This document shows positions 6,479 through 13,643 of a stretch of 17,727 nt of DNA, one piece after another. Under the pieces are notes generated by a model. That model was not told the DNA's origin. It ran no database searches and worked only from the letters and a program-made list of their open reading frames with translations. How positions within the stretch are numbered: the first letter of the stretch is position 1; each line of letters opens with the position of its first letter. Location of the stretch: the NCBI GenBank assembly GCA_013824055.1, contig PNNE01000062.1, positions 1 through 17,727 of the forward strand, written 5' to 3'. A program made the translations under genes and the position numbers. The DNA is from Rhodobacter sp. (GTDB lineage Bacteria > Pseudomonadota > Alphaproteobacteria > Rhodobacterales > Rhodobacteraceae).

Positions 6479-7342
6479 ATGATCTGGCTTGACGTCCTGG
6501 TCCAGGGCATCCTTCTCGGCGGGCTTTACGCCCTCTTCGCCGCCGGGCTCAGCCTTGTCTTCGGCATCATGCGGCTGGTGAATCTCGCCCACGGCGACCT
6601 GATCGTCTTTGCGGCCTTCCTGATCCTTGTCGTCGTCCAGACGTTCGGCTTCAACCCCTTTCTCTCAGCCCTGATCGCCGCCCCCGCGATGTTCGCCTTC
6701 GGCTGGGCGCTGCAGCGCTTCGTCCTCAACCGGGTGCTCGGAAAGGACATCCTGCCCCCGCTCCTCGTCACCTTCGGCCTTTCGGTCGCCCTGCAGAACG
6801 GGATGCTCGAAGTCTTCTCCGCCGACAGCCAGCGCCTTGCCGCAGGCCCCCTGGAAAGCGCGTCGATCGACCTTGGGCCGGTCACTGTCGGGACCATGCC
6901 GCTTCTCACCTTCGCCTCTGCCGTCCTGGTGATCTTCGCCTTGAACCGGATCTTCTACACCACCGCTCTGGGCCGCGCCTTTCGTGCCGTGTCCGATGAT
7001 CCCACCACCGCCAGCCTGATGGGCATCAACCCCAAATCGGTCTTTGCCATCGCCACCGGCCTTGCCATGGTCATCGTCACCATCGCCGCGCTCTACCTTG
7101 GAATGCGGTCGAACTTCGACCCCTCGATCGGCCCCGCGCGCCTGCTCTATGCCTTTCAGGCCGTGATCATCGGCGGCCTCGGATCGCTCTGGGGCACCCT
7201 GGCTGGCGGAGCGATCATCGGTGTCGCCCAGACCGTCGGCGCGCAACTGAACCCCGAATGGCAGATCCTTGCAGGGCACATCGCCTTCCTCGTCGTCCTC
7301 CTCCTGCGCCCGCGCGGCCTTTTCCCCAGGGCGGTGGACTGA
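6479..7342 (+). CDS. HAAT-type ABC transporter permease, LivH-like
   Basis: A 287-residue inner-membrane permease with about eight hydrophobic segments. The LivH hallmark AGLSLVFGIMRLVNLAHGDL spans residues 22-41, and the C-terminal cytoplasmic coupling region contains QAVIIGGLGSLWGTLAGGAIIG, typical of the family, ending in RPRGLFPRAVD. It would form the translocation path with the LivM-like protein that follows. The ATG at 6479 is supported by AAGGA 8 nt upstream. The stop overlaps the next ATG (TGATG at 7340-7344). Length and topology are normal, with no sign of disruption despite the repeat element upstream. Confidence 0.94.
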   Translation: MIWLDVLVQGILLGGLYALFAAGLSLVFGIMRLVNLAHGDLIVFAAFLILVVVQTFGFNPFLSALIAAPAMFAFGWALQRFVLNRVLGKDILPPLLVTFGLSVALQNGMLEVFSADSQRLAAGPLESASIDLGPVTVGTMPLLTFASAVLVIFALNRIFYTTALGRAFRAVSDDPTTASLMGINPKSVFAIATGLAMVIVTIAALYLGMRSNFDPSIGPARLLYAFQAVIIGGLGSLWGTLAGGAIIGVAQTVGAQLNPEWQILAGHIAFLVVLLLRPRGLFPRAVD

Positions 7343-8385
7343 TGGGCCACAGGATCACCACCCGCACCCGCGCCAGCAGCATTGCCGGGATCATCGCTGT
7401 CGCCCTGATCGCCGTCGGCCTGATCCTGCCCGCCTTCGCCTCGCGCAGCCTGATCCAGGACCTGTTCTTCATCCTGACGATGCTCACTCTCGCCCAGCTC
7501 TGGAACCTCATCGCGGGCTTCGGCGGCATGGTCAGCGTGGGCCAGCAGGCTTTTGTCGGGATCGGAGCCTACGCGATGTTCGCGGGCGTCATCCTCTGGG
7601 GTTGGGACCCGGTCCCCGCCATCCTGCTCGGGGGGGTCGCCGCCTTCCTCCTGGCCATCCCGATGGCCTTCTTCGCCTTCCGCCTGGCCGGGGCCTATTT
7701 CGCCATCGGCACCTGGGTCATCGCCGAAGTCACCCGCCTTGTGGTCGCCCAGTGGAAGACCCTCGGCGGCGGCACCGGGACCAGCCTGCCCCGCGAAGCC
7801 ACCGCCGACATCATCGGGGTCGAGACCATCGCCCGCCTCTTCGGCCTGCGCGATGCCGCCGCCCGCGATGTCCTCGCTTACTGGCTCGCCCTCGCCCTCG
7901 CCGTAGCCACCCTGGCCACGATCTACGCGCTTTTGAGGTCGCGCACCGGCCTGGCACTGGCCGCCGTCCGCGACAACGACAACGCCGCGAGGTCGGTCGG
8001 CGTCGATGCAGCGCGCGTCAAATGGCTGGTCTTCCTCGCGGCCGCCACCATGACCGGCCTCGTCGGCGCCCTCATCTACGTCCAGACCGCCCGCATCAGC
8101 CCCGACGCGGCCTTCTCTGTCACCAACTGGACCGCCTACGTGATCTTCATCGCCGTCATCGGCGGCATCGGGCGGCTCGAAGGCCCGATCCTCGGCGTCC
8201 TCGTCTTCTGGGGTCTTCAGACTGCCTTCGCCGACTACGGCAGCTGGTATCTCCTGGCCCTCGGCCTCCTTGCCATCGCCACCATGCTTTTCGCACCCCG
8301 CGGCCTCTGGGGCCTGATCCACGACCGCACCGGCATCGCCCTTTTCCCCGTCCAACGCCGCCTTATAGGAGCCAAAGATGGCTGA
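7342..8385 (+). CDS. HAAT-type ABC transporter permease, LivM-like
   Basis: A 347-residue inner-membrane permease, second half of the transporter channel. The LivM hallmark LAQLWNLIAGFGGMVSVGQQ lies at residues 50-69, followed by AFVGIGAYAMF. The cytoplasmic loop RTGLALAAVRDNDNAARSVGVD matches the ATPase-contact region of the family, and IGGIGRLEGPILGVLVFWGLQ is the conserved late motif. The start is the ATG overlapping the LivH-like stop. A longer in-frame extension upstream into the LivH gene exists but lacks a reason. The last 8 nt overlap the hydroxylase gene, whose ribosome binding site lies within this coding sequence, so transport and ring hydroxylation are translationally linked. Confidence 0.93.
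   Translation: MGHRITTRTRASSIAGIIAVALIAVGLILPAFASRSLIQDLFFILTMLTLAQLWNLIAGFGGMVSVGQQAFVGIGAYAMFAGVILWGWDPVPAILLGGVAAFLLAIPMAFFAFRLAGAYFAIGTWVIAEVTRLVVAQWKTLGGGTGTSLPREATADIIGVETIARLFGLRDAAARDVLAYWLALALAVATLATIYALLRSRTGLALAAVRDNDNAARSVGVDAARVKWLVFLAAATMTGLVGALIYVQTARISPDAAFSVTNWTAYVIFIAVIGGIGRLEGPILGVLVFWGLQTAFADYGSWYLLALGLLAIATMLFAPRGLWGLIHDRTGIALFPVQRRLIGAKDG
8367..8371 (+). promoter_or_regulatory. Ribosome binding site of the hydroxylase, inside the LivM-like gene
   Basis: AGGAG 6 nt before the ATG at 8378, within the last codons of the permease gene. It fixes the hydroxylase start and makes the 8-nt gene overlap credible. Confidence 0.65.
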
Positions 8386-10129
8386 CATCACCACCGACGT
8401 TCTCATCATCGGCACCGGCCCCGCCGGGTCCGCCACCGCCGCACTCCTGGCCTCCTCCGGCGTCGAGACTCTGGTGGTGAACCGCTACCGCTGGCTCGCC
8501 AACACGCCCCGCGCCCACATCACCAACCAGCGCACGATGGAGGTCCTCCGCGATCTCGGCCCCGAGGTCGAAGCCGAGGCGATGCTGCACGCAGCCCCGC
8601 AACACCTGATGGGCAACAACGTCTTCTGCGTGTCGCTGGCTGGCGAGGAGCTGGGCCGGATGCAATCCTGGGGCACCAGCCCCGAGTCCAAGGCCCGCCA
8701 CCTGCGCGCAAGCCCCTGCGAGATGAACGACCTGCCCCAGACCTTCATGGAGCCGATCCTGTTCAAGACCGCCTGCTCGCGTGGCGCGCAGCCAAGGATG
8801 AGCACGGAATACCTGTCCCACGTCCAGGATGCCGAGGGCGTGACCACCACCTGCCGCGACCGCCTGACCGGCCGCGACCTGACGATCCGCTCGAAATACC
8901 TTGTCGGAGCCGATGGCGGGAACTCTCTTGTGGCCGAACACGCGGGGCTTCCGTTCGAAGGCAAGATGGGTGTCGGCGGGTCGATGAACATCCTCTTCCG
9001 CGCCGACCTGTCGCGTTACGTCGCGCACCGGCCAAGCGTTCTCTACTGGGTCATGCAGCCCGGCGCCGACGTCGGCGGCATCGGCATGGGCCTTGTCCGC
9101 ATGGTCCGCCCCTGGAACGAATGGCTGATCGTCTGGGGCTATGACATCAACCAGCCCGCCCCCGTGGTGGACGCGGCGATGGCAACGCAAGTCGCGCGCC
9201 AGCTGGTCGGTGTCCCGGACCTTGAGATCGACCTCATTTCGGCCAACACCTGGACGGTGAACAACTGCTTCGCCACCCGGATGCAGAAGGACCGCGTGTT
9301 CATCATGGGCGACGCGGCGCACCGGCACCCGCCCTCGAACGGGCTTGGCTCCAACACCTCGATCCAGGACGGCTTCAACCTGGCCTGGAAACTCGCCGCA
9401 GTCGTGAAGGGCCAGGCCACGCCCAGACTTCTCGACAGCTATTCCACCGAACGCGCGCCGATCGCCCGCCAGATCGTCACCCGCGCCAACCAGTCCATTG
9501 CCGAATTCGGACCGATCTTCGAAGCCCTCGGCATGGACGGCGGGGTCGATCACGACCGGATCGAGGCCTCCATGGCCGCGCGATGCGACGCCACCCCCGC
9601 GGGCGAAGCGCAGCGTGAGGCGTTGCGAAAGGCCATCGACTTCAAGTGCTATGAATTCGACTGCCACGGGGTCGAGATGAACCAGCGCTACGCCTCGGGG
9701 GCCGTGGTCAGCGACGGCACGACCGCTCCCGTGGGTGAGAACATGGAGCTTTACTACCACCCCACCACGACCCCCGGCGCGCGTCTGCCCCATGCCTGGG
9801 TCTATGACCGTCACGGCGGCAAACACTCCACCCTCGACCTCTGCGGCAAGGGCAAGTTCACCCTGATCACCGGGATCGGCGGCGAAGCCTGGGTCAAGGC
9901 CGCCGAAGTCGCCGCCAGGTCCCTGAGCCTGCCACTTCGCAGCGTGACCATCGGCCCGCGCGCCGACTACGAAGACCACGTCGGCGACTGGCACAAGGTC
10001 CGCGACATCCGCGACGGCGGCTGCCTGCTTGTCCGACCCGACCAGCACGTCGCCTGGCGCAGCCGAACCGCCTCCGCCACGGCCGAGGCCGACCTTCTCC
10101 GCACCCTCCGCGCAATCCTGGGGCACTGA
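8378..10129 (+). CDS. TfdB-like FAD-dependent phenol hydroxylase
   Basis: A 583-residue flavoprotein monooxygenase that would add an ortho hydroxyl to a phenol using NAD(P)H and O2. The FAD ADP-binding motif is GTGPAG at residues 12-17, the DG motif YLVGADGG is near 182, and the GD motif FIMGDAAHRHPP is near 312. Many blocks match, from memory, 2,4-dichlorophenol 6-monooxygenase TfdB: PRAHITNQRTMEVLRDLG, ADLSRYVAHRPSVLYWV, RMVRPWNEWL, SNGLGSNTSIQDGFNLAWK, HGVEMNQRY, STLDLCGKG and LVRPDQHVAWR. The C-terminal thioredoxin-like domain is present. With a hydroxyquinol-type dioxygenase one base downstream, resorcinol or another dihydric phenol is a plausible substrate, giving hydroxyquinol. A chlorophenol is the alternative suggested by the TfdB resemblance. 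The start is fixed by AGGAG at 8367-8371. Confidence 0.92.
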   Translation: MADITTDVLIIGTGPAGSATAALLASSGVETLVVNRYRWLANTPRAHITNQRTMEVLRDLGPEVEAEAMLHAAPQHLMGNNVFCVSLAGEELGRMQSWGTSPESKARHLRASPCEMNDLPQTFMEPILFKTACSRGAQPRMSTEYLSHVQDAEGVTTTCRDRLTGRDLTIRSKYLVGADGGNSLVAEHAGLPFEGKMGVGGSMNILFRADLSRYVAHRPSVLYWVMQPGADVGGIGMGLVRMVRPWNEWLIVWGYDINQPAPVVDAAMATQVARQLVGVPDLEIDLISANTWTVNNCFATRMQKDRVFIMGDAAHRHPPSNGLGSNTSIQDGFNLAWKLAAVVKGQATPRLLDSYSTERAPIARQIVTRANQSIAEFGPIFEALGMDGGVDHDRIEASMAARCDATPAGEAQREALRKAIDFKCYEFDCHGVEMNQRYASGAVVSDGTTAPVGENMELYYHPTTTPGARLPHAWVYDRHGGKHSTLDLCGKGKFTLITGIGGEAWVKAAEVAARSLSLPLRSVTIGPRADYEDHVGDWHKVRDIRDGGCLLVRPDQHVAWRSRTASATAEADLLRTLRAILGH

Positions 10130-10130
10130 C

Positions 10131-11006
10131 ATGACCACCGAACAAGGGTTCTTCACCGAGGCCACCTCTGCCGAGGTCGTCATCTCCCGCAACGCCAAGG
10201 CCCGGAACCAGCGCCTCGCCGAGGTCATGGCCATCCTCACCCGCCACCTCCACGCTGCCGTGAAGGAGATCGAGCCGACCGAGGCCGAATGGTTCGAAGC
10301 GATCAAGTTCCTCACCGCCACCGGGCACATGTGCACCGACTGGCGGCAGGAGTTCATCTTGCTGTCCGACGTCACCGGCGTCTCGATGCTGGTGGACGCG
10401 ATCAACAACCGCAAACCGTCCGGTGCGTCCGAGTCCACCGTCCTCGGCCCGTTCCACGTCGCCGACGCGCCGGAATTGCCGATGGGCAGCGACATCTGTC
10501 TGGACCGGAAGGGCGAGCCGATGCTGGTCCGCGGGACCATCCGCTCAACCGATGGCACGCCCCTTGCCAATGCCAGGATCGACGTCTGGCAGGCCAATGA
10601 CGTAGGCTTCTACGACGTCCAGCAAAAGGGCATCCAGCCCGATTTCAACCTGCGCGGCGTGTTTCGCACCGGGCCGGACGGCAGCTACTGGTTCAAGGGT
10701 GTCAAGCCCAGGTTCTACCCGATCCCCGACGACGGTCCGGTTGGCCAACTGCTGAAAGCCCTCGGTCGCCATCCCTTCCGGCCCGCCCACCTGCACTACA
10801 TCATCGAGGCCCCTGCCCACGCCCGCCTTGTGACCCATATCTTCGACCCGGACGATCCCTACATCCGCTCCGACGCCGTCTTCGGCGTGAAGGAAAGCCT
10901 GCTGGCCACCTTCCGCAAGATCACCGATCCGGCAGAGATCGCCAAGGCAGGATTCGACAAGCCGTTCTTCCTCGTGGACCACGACTTCATCCTTGCGCCG
11001 GCGTGA
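10131..11006 (+). CDS. Hydroxyquinol 1,2-dioxygenase (intradiol)
   Basis: A 291-residue Fe(III) intradiol dioxygenase predicted to cleave hydroxyquinol to maleylacetate. The N-terminal helical dimerisation domain (about residues 25-95) contains RQEFILLSDVTGVSMLV. The catalytic beta-sandwich follows, with iron ligands Tyr161 in DVGFYDV, Tyr196 in RFYPIPDDGP, His220 and His222 in RPAHLHY. Spacing is close to that in catechol 1,2-dioxygenase CatA. DAVFGVKESL and the ending HDFILAPA are features I associate with hydroxyquinol enzymes. The ATG is one base after the hydroxylase stop (TGA C ATG). A longer in-frame start within the hydroxylase gene is not credible. It differs clearly from the first intradiol gene of this operon (GPFH against GPFY, different C-terminus), so the two are probably not simple duplicates. 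Confidence 0.92.
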   Translation: MTTEQGFFTEATSAEVVISRNAKARNQRLAEVMAILTRHLHAAVKEIEPTEAEWFEAIKFLTATGHMCTDWRQEFILLSDVTGVSMLVDAINNRKPSGASESTVLGPFHVADAPELPMGSDICLDRKGEPMLVRGTIRSTDGTPLANARIDVWQANDVGFYDVQQKGIQPDFNLRGVFRTGPDGSYWFKGVKPRFYPIPDDGPVGQLLKALGRHPFRPAHLHYIIEAPAHARLVTHIFDPDDPYIRSDAVFGVKESLLATFRKITDPAEIAKAGFDKPFFLVDHDFILAPA

Positions 11007-11185
11007 AACCCGGCTTCATCTGCATCGCCACCACCGGCTCGTTGCCGAAAGGGGCCGACATGCTTGCACCGGGCACAAGGACGACGGGCGTCTCGGCAAG
11101 CCTGCCCGCGCCACTGGTCGAAGCGCCCGGCGGCAGGGTCCTCGGCCGCGGCCTGGCGCTTGCAGCCCAACCCCATTCCGGGTGA
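11003..11185 (+). CDS. Doubtful 60-residue small ORF coupled to the end of the operon
   Basis: A GTG that overlaps the stop of the hydroxyquinol dioxygenase gene (GTGA at 11003-11006) opens a 60-codon frame starting VKPGFICIATTGSLPKGAD. G/C in third positions is high, and the overlap copies the style of the other genes in the operon. Against it: no recognisable domain, no separate ribosome binding site, Pro/Gly/Ala-rich composition, and an open frame of similar length on the opposite strand (11205 down to 10987). Random open frames of this size are common at this GC content. Confidence 0.2.
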   Translation: MKPGFICIATTGSLPKGADMLAPGTRTTGVSASLPAPLVEAPGGRVLGRGLALAAQPHSG

Positions 11186-11208
11186 ACAACCTCTCGGGAC
11201 TTCACAGC
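11007..11208. other. Convergent intergenic junction
   Basis: The 202 nt separating the tail-to-tail aromatic operon and protease gene. It contains the perfect palindrome GGCCGCGGCC at 11144-11153 and CAGCT/AGCTG flanking the protease stop, but no stem followed by a T-run on either strand, so no factor-independent terminator can be called. The only reading frames are the doubtful small ones described for 11003-11185. Confidence 0.5.
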
Positions 11209-12582
11209 TCAGCTGTAAAGCTTCTGGGCCTCCGCATAGGTCAGGACCGCCTTGCCCGGCTGCAAGTCCTTGGGCCGCTTGGCCTCCTTTCCGGACTTCC
11301 GGCGGTCCTGGATCGCCAGGCCGATCAGCCCGGCGGCAAGTGCGGTCGAGGCTGAGGTGCCGGAGAACTGGCAGTAAAGCGAGCCGATGTCGAAATGCGG
11401 ACCCTTTCCGCTGGGACGGTAGCGGAAGGGCGAGGGGTTGTAGCCATAAGGCCCGGGTGCATCCAGCGCGATCAGCCCTTCCGCGGGGCGATCCACGATA
11501 TGCCCTTCCATCGTCGGATCCTCGGCAGGCTGGACGATCATCGGATCGACCGCCTTCCACGGGTCGCGGATGACGCCCTTGCTGGAATAGGCTTCCGACC
11601 AGCTGCTCAGAGTGCGCAGGACGCGATCATTCGTCTTCGGATCCGGCGCATAGGCCAGCACGTTCCCGGCTGTGTCGCAGGCGGTGACCGCGATGGGGCC
11701 ATCCGGTTCGACCGACAGGCAGGCCGGATAGGCAAGGTCGATGTCGCCGGAATTTCCCGCCGCACACAGCACCACGCTGTCCCTGCACAGCGCGAGCAGC
11801 GCCTTGTCGACCTTGGCCCAGCGCGACTTGCGGTGCCGGTGATCCTCCCAGGCCGCCGCGATGACCACGATGTCGGGCCGGATCAGCCGGGCATATTGCA
11901 GGGCCGCCAGCACCATGTCGGGATCGGGCGACGCAGAGGTGGTGATCGGGATGATGGTGCAGAACGGATTGACCCCGGCATAGGGCAGCGGCAGCGCGTG
12001 ATTGTCCGAGGGTTCTTCCGGCTCGCCCAGGAATGTCGGCTTGCGGAGATCAACGGTTGCGGGCCTGGCGCCGATCAGGCCGACAATCGCCGTGCCGTGC
12101 GCCCCGAAAGACCGGGGCCTGCAATAGGGGCGGTCGTCGTGCTTCGCGGTTTCCTTCTCGATTGTCCGCTTTGCGTCCTCGACGCCTTCCCCGGTCCATT
12201 CACTCAGGTCTGCGACAAGCCTTTCGCGAGCCGCCCGGATCGGCCCGTCGTCGGTCGGCACGACGAAGACGCCCTCTTCATGGATCGAGAAATCCCGCAT
12301 CAGCGCCAGGTCGATCGCGCCCTCCAGGTTGGGGTGGTCATGGGCGACCGGCGTGTCGATCACGGCCACCCGCACGCCGAGGTCAGGTTGGTGGCTGGCC
12401 CAGGCGCCGCCAAAGTTCGTCAGGTCATCGACCACGCCCAGCGCCTTCAGATGCCACAGCGCGTGAAAGGCGGGACGCAGGCCCTTGCCCAGCGGATGTT
12501 TGTCGGCCCCCGTCGTGAAGGTTTCGATGCCGGTAAGTTCGGGCGGCAGTTCGGGCGGCAGTTCGGTCGGCAGTTCGGTCAT
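11209..12582 (-). CDS. S8 family (subtilisin-like) serine protease without a signal peptide
   Basis: A 457-residue subtilase-fold protease. The catalytic triad is complete: Asp76 in VAVIDTPV, His162 in FGAHGTAIVGL, Ser410 in FSGTSASTALAAG; the oxyanion Asn277 is in CAAGNSGD. The spacing between Asp and His (86 residues) and between His and Ser (248) is large, which indicates insertions. The N-terminus has no secretion signal and instead begins with four ELPx tetrapeptides (residues 3-16, ELPT ELPP ELPP ELTG). The protein may be cytoplasmic or exported by an unknown route. The ATG at 12582 is chosen because AGGAGG lies 9 nt upstream; a longer open frame to 12720 would lie inside the preceding gene. 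It is the last gene of the minus-strand set, 14 nt after the PAP2/haloperoxidase-family gene. Confidence 0.88.
   Translation of the reverse strand: MTELPTELPPELPPELTGIETFTTGADKHPLGKGLRPAFHALWHLKALGVVDDLTNFGGAWASHQPDLGVRVAVIDTPVAHDHPNLEGAIDLALMRDFSIHEEGVFVVPTDDGPIRAARERLVADLSEWTGEGVEDAKRTIEKETAKHDDRPYCRPRSFGAHGTAIVGLIGARPATVDLRKPTFLGEPEEPSDNHALPLPYAGVNPFCTIIPITTSASPDPDMVLAALQYARLIRPDIVVIAAAWEDHRHRKSRWAKVDKALLALCRDSVVLCAAGNSGDIDLAYPACLSVEPDGPIAVTACDTAGNVLAYAPDPKTNDRVLRTLSSWSEAYSSKGVIRDPWKAVDPMIVQPAEDPTMEGHIVDRPAEGLIALDAPGPYGYNPSPFRYRPSGKGPHFDIGSLYCQFSGTSASTALAAGLIGLAIQDRRKSGKEAKRPKDLQPGKAVLTYAEAQKLYS
12532..12579 (-). repeat. 12-bp tandem repeat encoding ELPx tetrapeptides
   Basis: Four consecutive 12-bp units on the plus strand: GGTAAGTTCGGG, CGGCAGTTCGGG, then two copies of CGGCAGTTCGGT. 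They encode the Glu-Leu-Pro-rich start of the protease. A period of 12 keeps the frame, so copy-number change would alter length only. Confidence 0.85.
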
Positions 12583-12591
12583 CGCCTTCTC

Positions 12592-12597
12592 CCTCCT
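12592..12597 (-). promoter_or_regulatory. Ribosome binding site of the protease gene
   Basis: AGGAGG on the minus strand, 9 nt before the protease ATG. It overlaps the stop codon of the upstream gene at 12597-12599, which implies co-translation of the two. Confidence 0.7.
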
Positions 12598-13619
12598 CAA
12601 TACCATTCCGCGCGGACGGCGGCCAACTGGTCGTCCAGCACCGCCTCGATCACGGGTATCGCCATCCGGGCAAGCTTGCGGCCTGCGATGGTGTCGCTTT
12701 GGACGTGAAGCCCGGCCCATTCGCGGTTCTCGGCCACCTCTTCGGCGGCGCGGAACAGGGCCGGGATGCCGGGATGCTCGGGCACGGTGCGGGCGAAGAT
12801 CTCGGCGATCAGCCAGGATTGCAGCGCGTGGTTCGACGGATAGGACGAATGCCCCGGCACCGGCAGGAAGGGCCTGAGGTCCGGCTCCAGCACCGGAGGT
12901 CGGACGGCCATGAACCGTGCCTTGTAGTGCTGCCCGATGGCCCCTCCCAGCGAGACGATCAACTGAAACAGCATCGCAGTGGCGCCATAGGGCGCGCTGA
13001 CGTCCGCGCCAAGCGGCTGCATGTAGGCGGTCAGGTCATTGCCCGCCTCCAGCACGATGCGGCGGCGGCGGTCGGCGCAGTCGGGGGCCAGCAGCCTTTC
13101 CTGCAGGACAAGAAGCCGCTTCGTCTCGCCCAGCCGGTCGCCATCGGGCGGCGGGGGCGGCAACGGCAAGCGGTCCCAGCGAAACGCGTCCCGGCAGCGA
13201 TGCAGCAGGGCGTGGTGCTTCCAGGGCAGATCGATCTCGGGCCAGGAATATTCGGTCGAACCGATGCCCTGCATTTCGCGCGCGCCCATCGTGCCTTTCT
13301 TGTGCAGGCCTTTGTGCAAGCCCTTGTGCAGCCCCTTGTGCAGGCCCTTGTGCAGCCCCTTGTGCAGGGCGCCCGAGACGCTAAGCGCCAGGGCCGATCT
13401 GCTTGACAGGAACTTTTCGATCATGGCGGCGGCCAGCAGAAGCTGCGCGCGAAGCGGGTCGTCCAGGGCCAGATCCGTGCGATCCCTCAACAGCAGAAAA
13501 GTCTTGAACGCGGCCTCGAGCCTCCGTTTTGCTTCCCCGCGGTCCTCGACCCTGATGATCGCATTGTCGATCACCAGCGCCGATCCCGACAGCAGCTCTT
13601 GGATTTCATCAGCCTGCAT
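12597..13619 (-). CDS. PAP2 / vanadium haloperoxidase-family protein with HKGL repeats
   Basis: A 340-residue protein carrying the full PAP2/vanadium-haloperoxidase active-site pattern: KARFMAVRP (Lys233, Arg240), YPSNH (Ser262, His264) and NREWAGLHVQSD (Arg299, His305, Asp309). The PSGH motif is PSNH here, a glycine-to-asparagine change. The preceding roughly 200 residues are mostly helical and lack obvious membrane segments or a signal peptide, which favours the soluble haloperoxidase-like branch over membrane lipid phosphatases. Whether it binds vanadate and oxidises halide or acts as an acid phosphatase cannot be decided from sequence. Residues 86-107 hold a five- to sixfold HKGL repeat upstream of the catalytic domain, followed by a proline run (LPLPPPPPDG). 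The ATG at 13619 has GGGGGAG about 9 nt upstream and lies 24 nt after the regulator gene. Confidence 0.82.
   Translation of the reverse strand: MQADEIQELLSGSALVIDNAIIRVEDRGEAKRRLEAAFKTFLLLRDRTDLALDDPLRAQLLLAAAMIEKFLSSRSALALSVSGALHKGLHKGLHKGLHKGLHKGLHKKGTMGAREMQGIGSTEYSWPEIDLPWKHHALLHRCRDAFRWDRLPLPPPPPDGDRLGETKRLLVLQERLLAPDCADRRRRIVLEAGNDLTAYMQPLGADVSAPYGATAMLFQLIVSLGGAIGQHYKARFMAVRPPVLEPDLRPFLPVPGHSSYPSNHALQSWLIAEIFARTVPEHPGIPALFRAAEEVAENREWAGLHVQSDTIAGRKLARMAIPVIEAVLDDQLAAVRAEWY
13299..13370 (-). repeat. 12-bp tandem repeat encoding HKGL tetrapeptides
   Basis: Six adjacent 12-bp units of the form CTTGTGCAGGCC or CTTGTGCAGCCC on the plus strand, beginning at 13299, 13311, 13323, 13335, 13347 and 13359, with one to three differences between them. 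They encode the Leu-His-Lys-Gly series in the PAP2/haloperoxidase-family protein and lie outside its catalytic motifs. Confidence 0.92.
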
Positions 13620-13643
13620 TTCCCCGATCTCCCCCTACCCGTT

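Noticed and set aside
10029..10130. Upstream in-frame start for the hydroxyquinol dioxygenase inside the hydroxylase gene
   Set aside because: The added residues are a frame-shadow of the hydroxylase C-terminus. ATG at 10131 gives normal family length and the typical TGA-C-ATG junction.
8363..10597. A 744-codon open frame on the minus strand opposite the hydroxylase and dioxygenase
   Set aside because: Same cause: the sense strand encodes an intact TfdB-like enzyme with all FAD motifs, and the antisense product has low-complexity character.
13299..13370. Short repeats as a CRISPR array
   Set aside because: Units are 12 bp, directly adjacent without spacers, and in frame within a coding sequence.
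8378..13619. A functional halogenation/dehalogenation link between the haloperoxidase-family protein and the TfdB/PcpA-like enzymes
   Set aside because: The genes are on opposite strands in convergent units, the enzyme types only recall chloroaromatic pathways, and nothing in the sequence ties them together.
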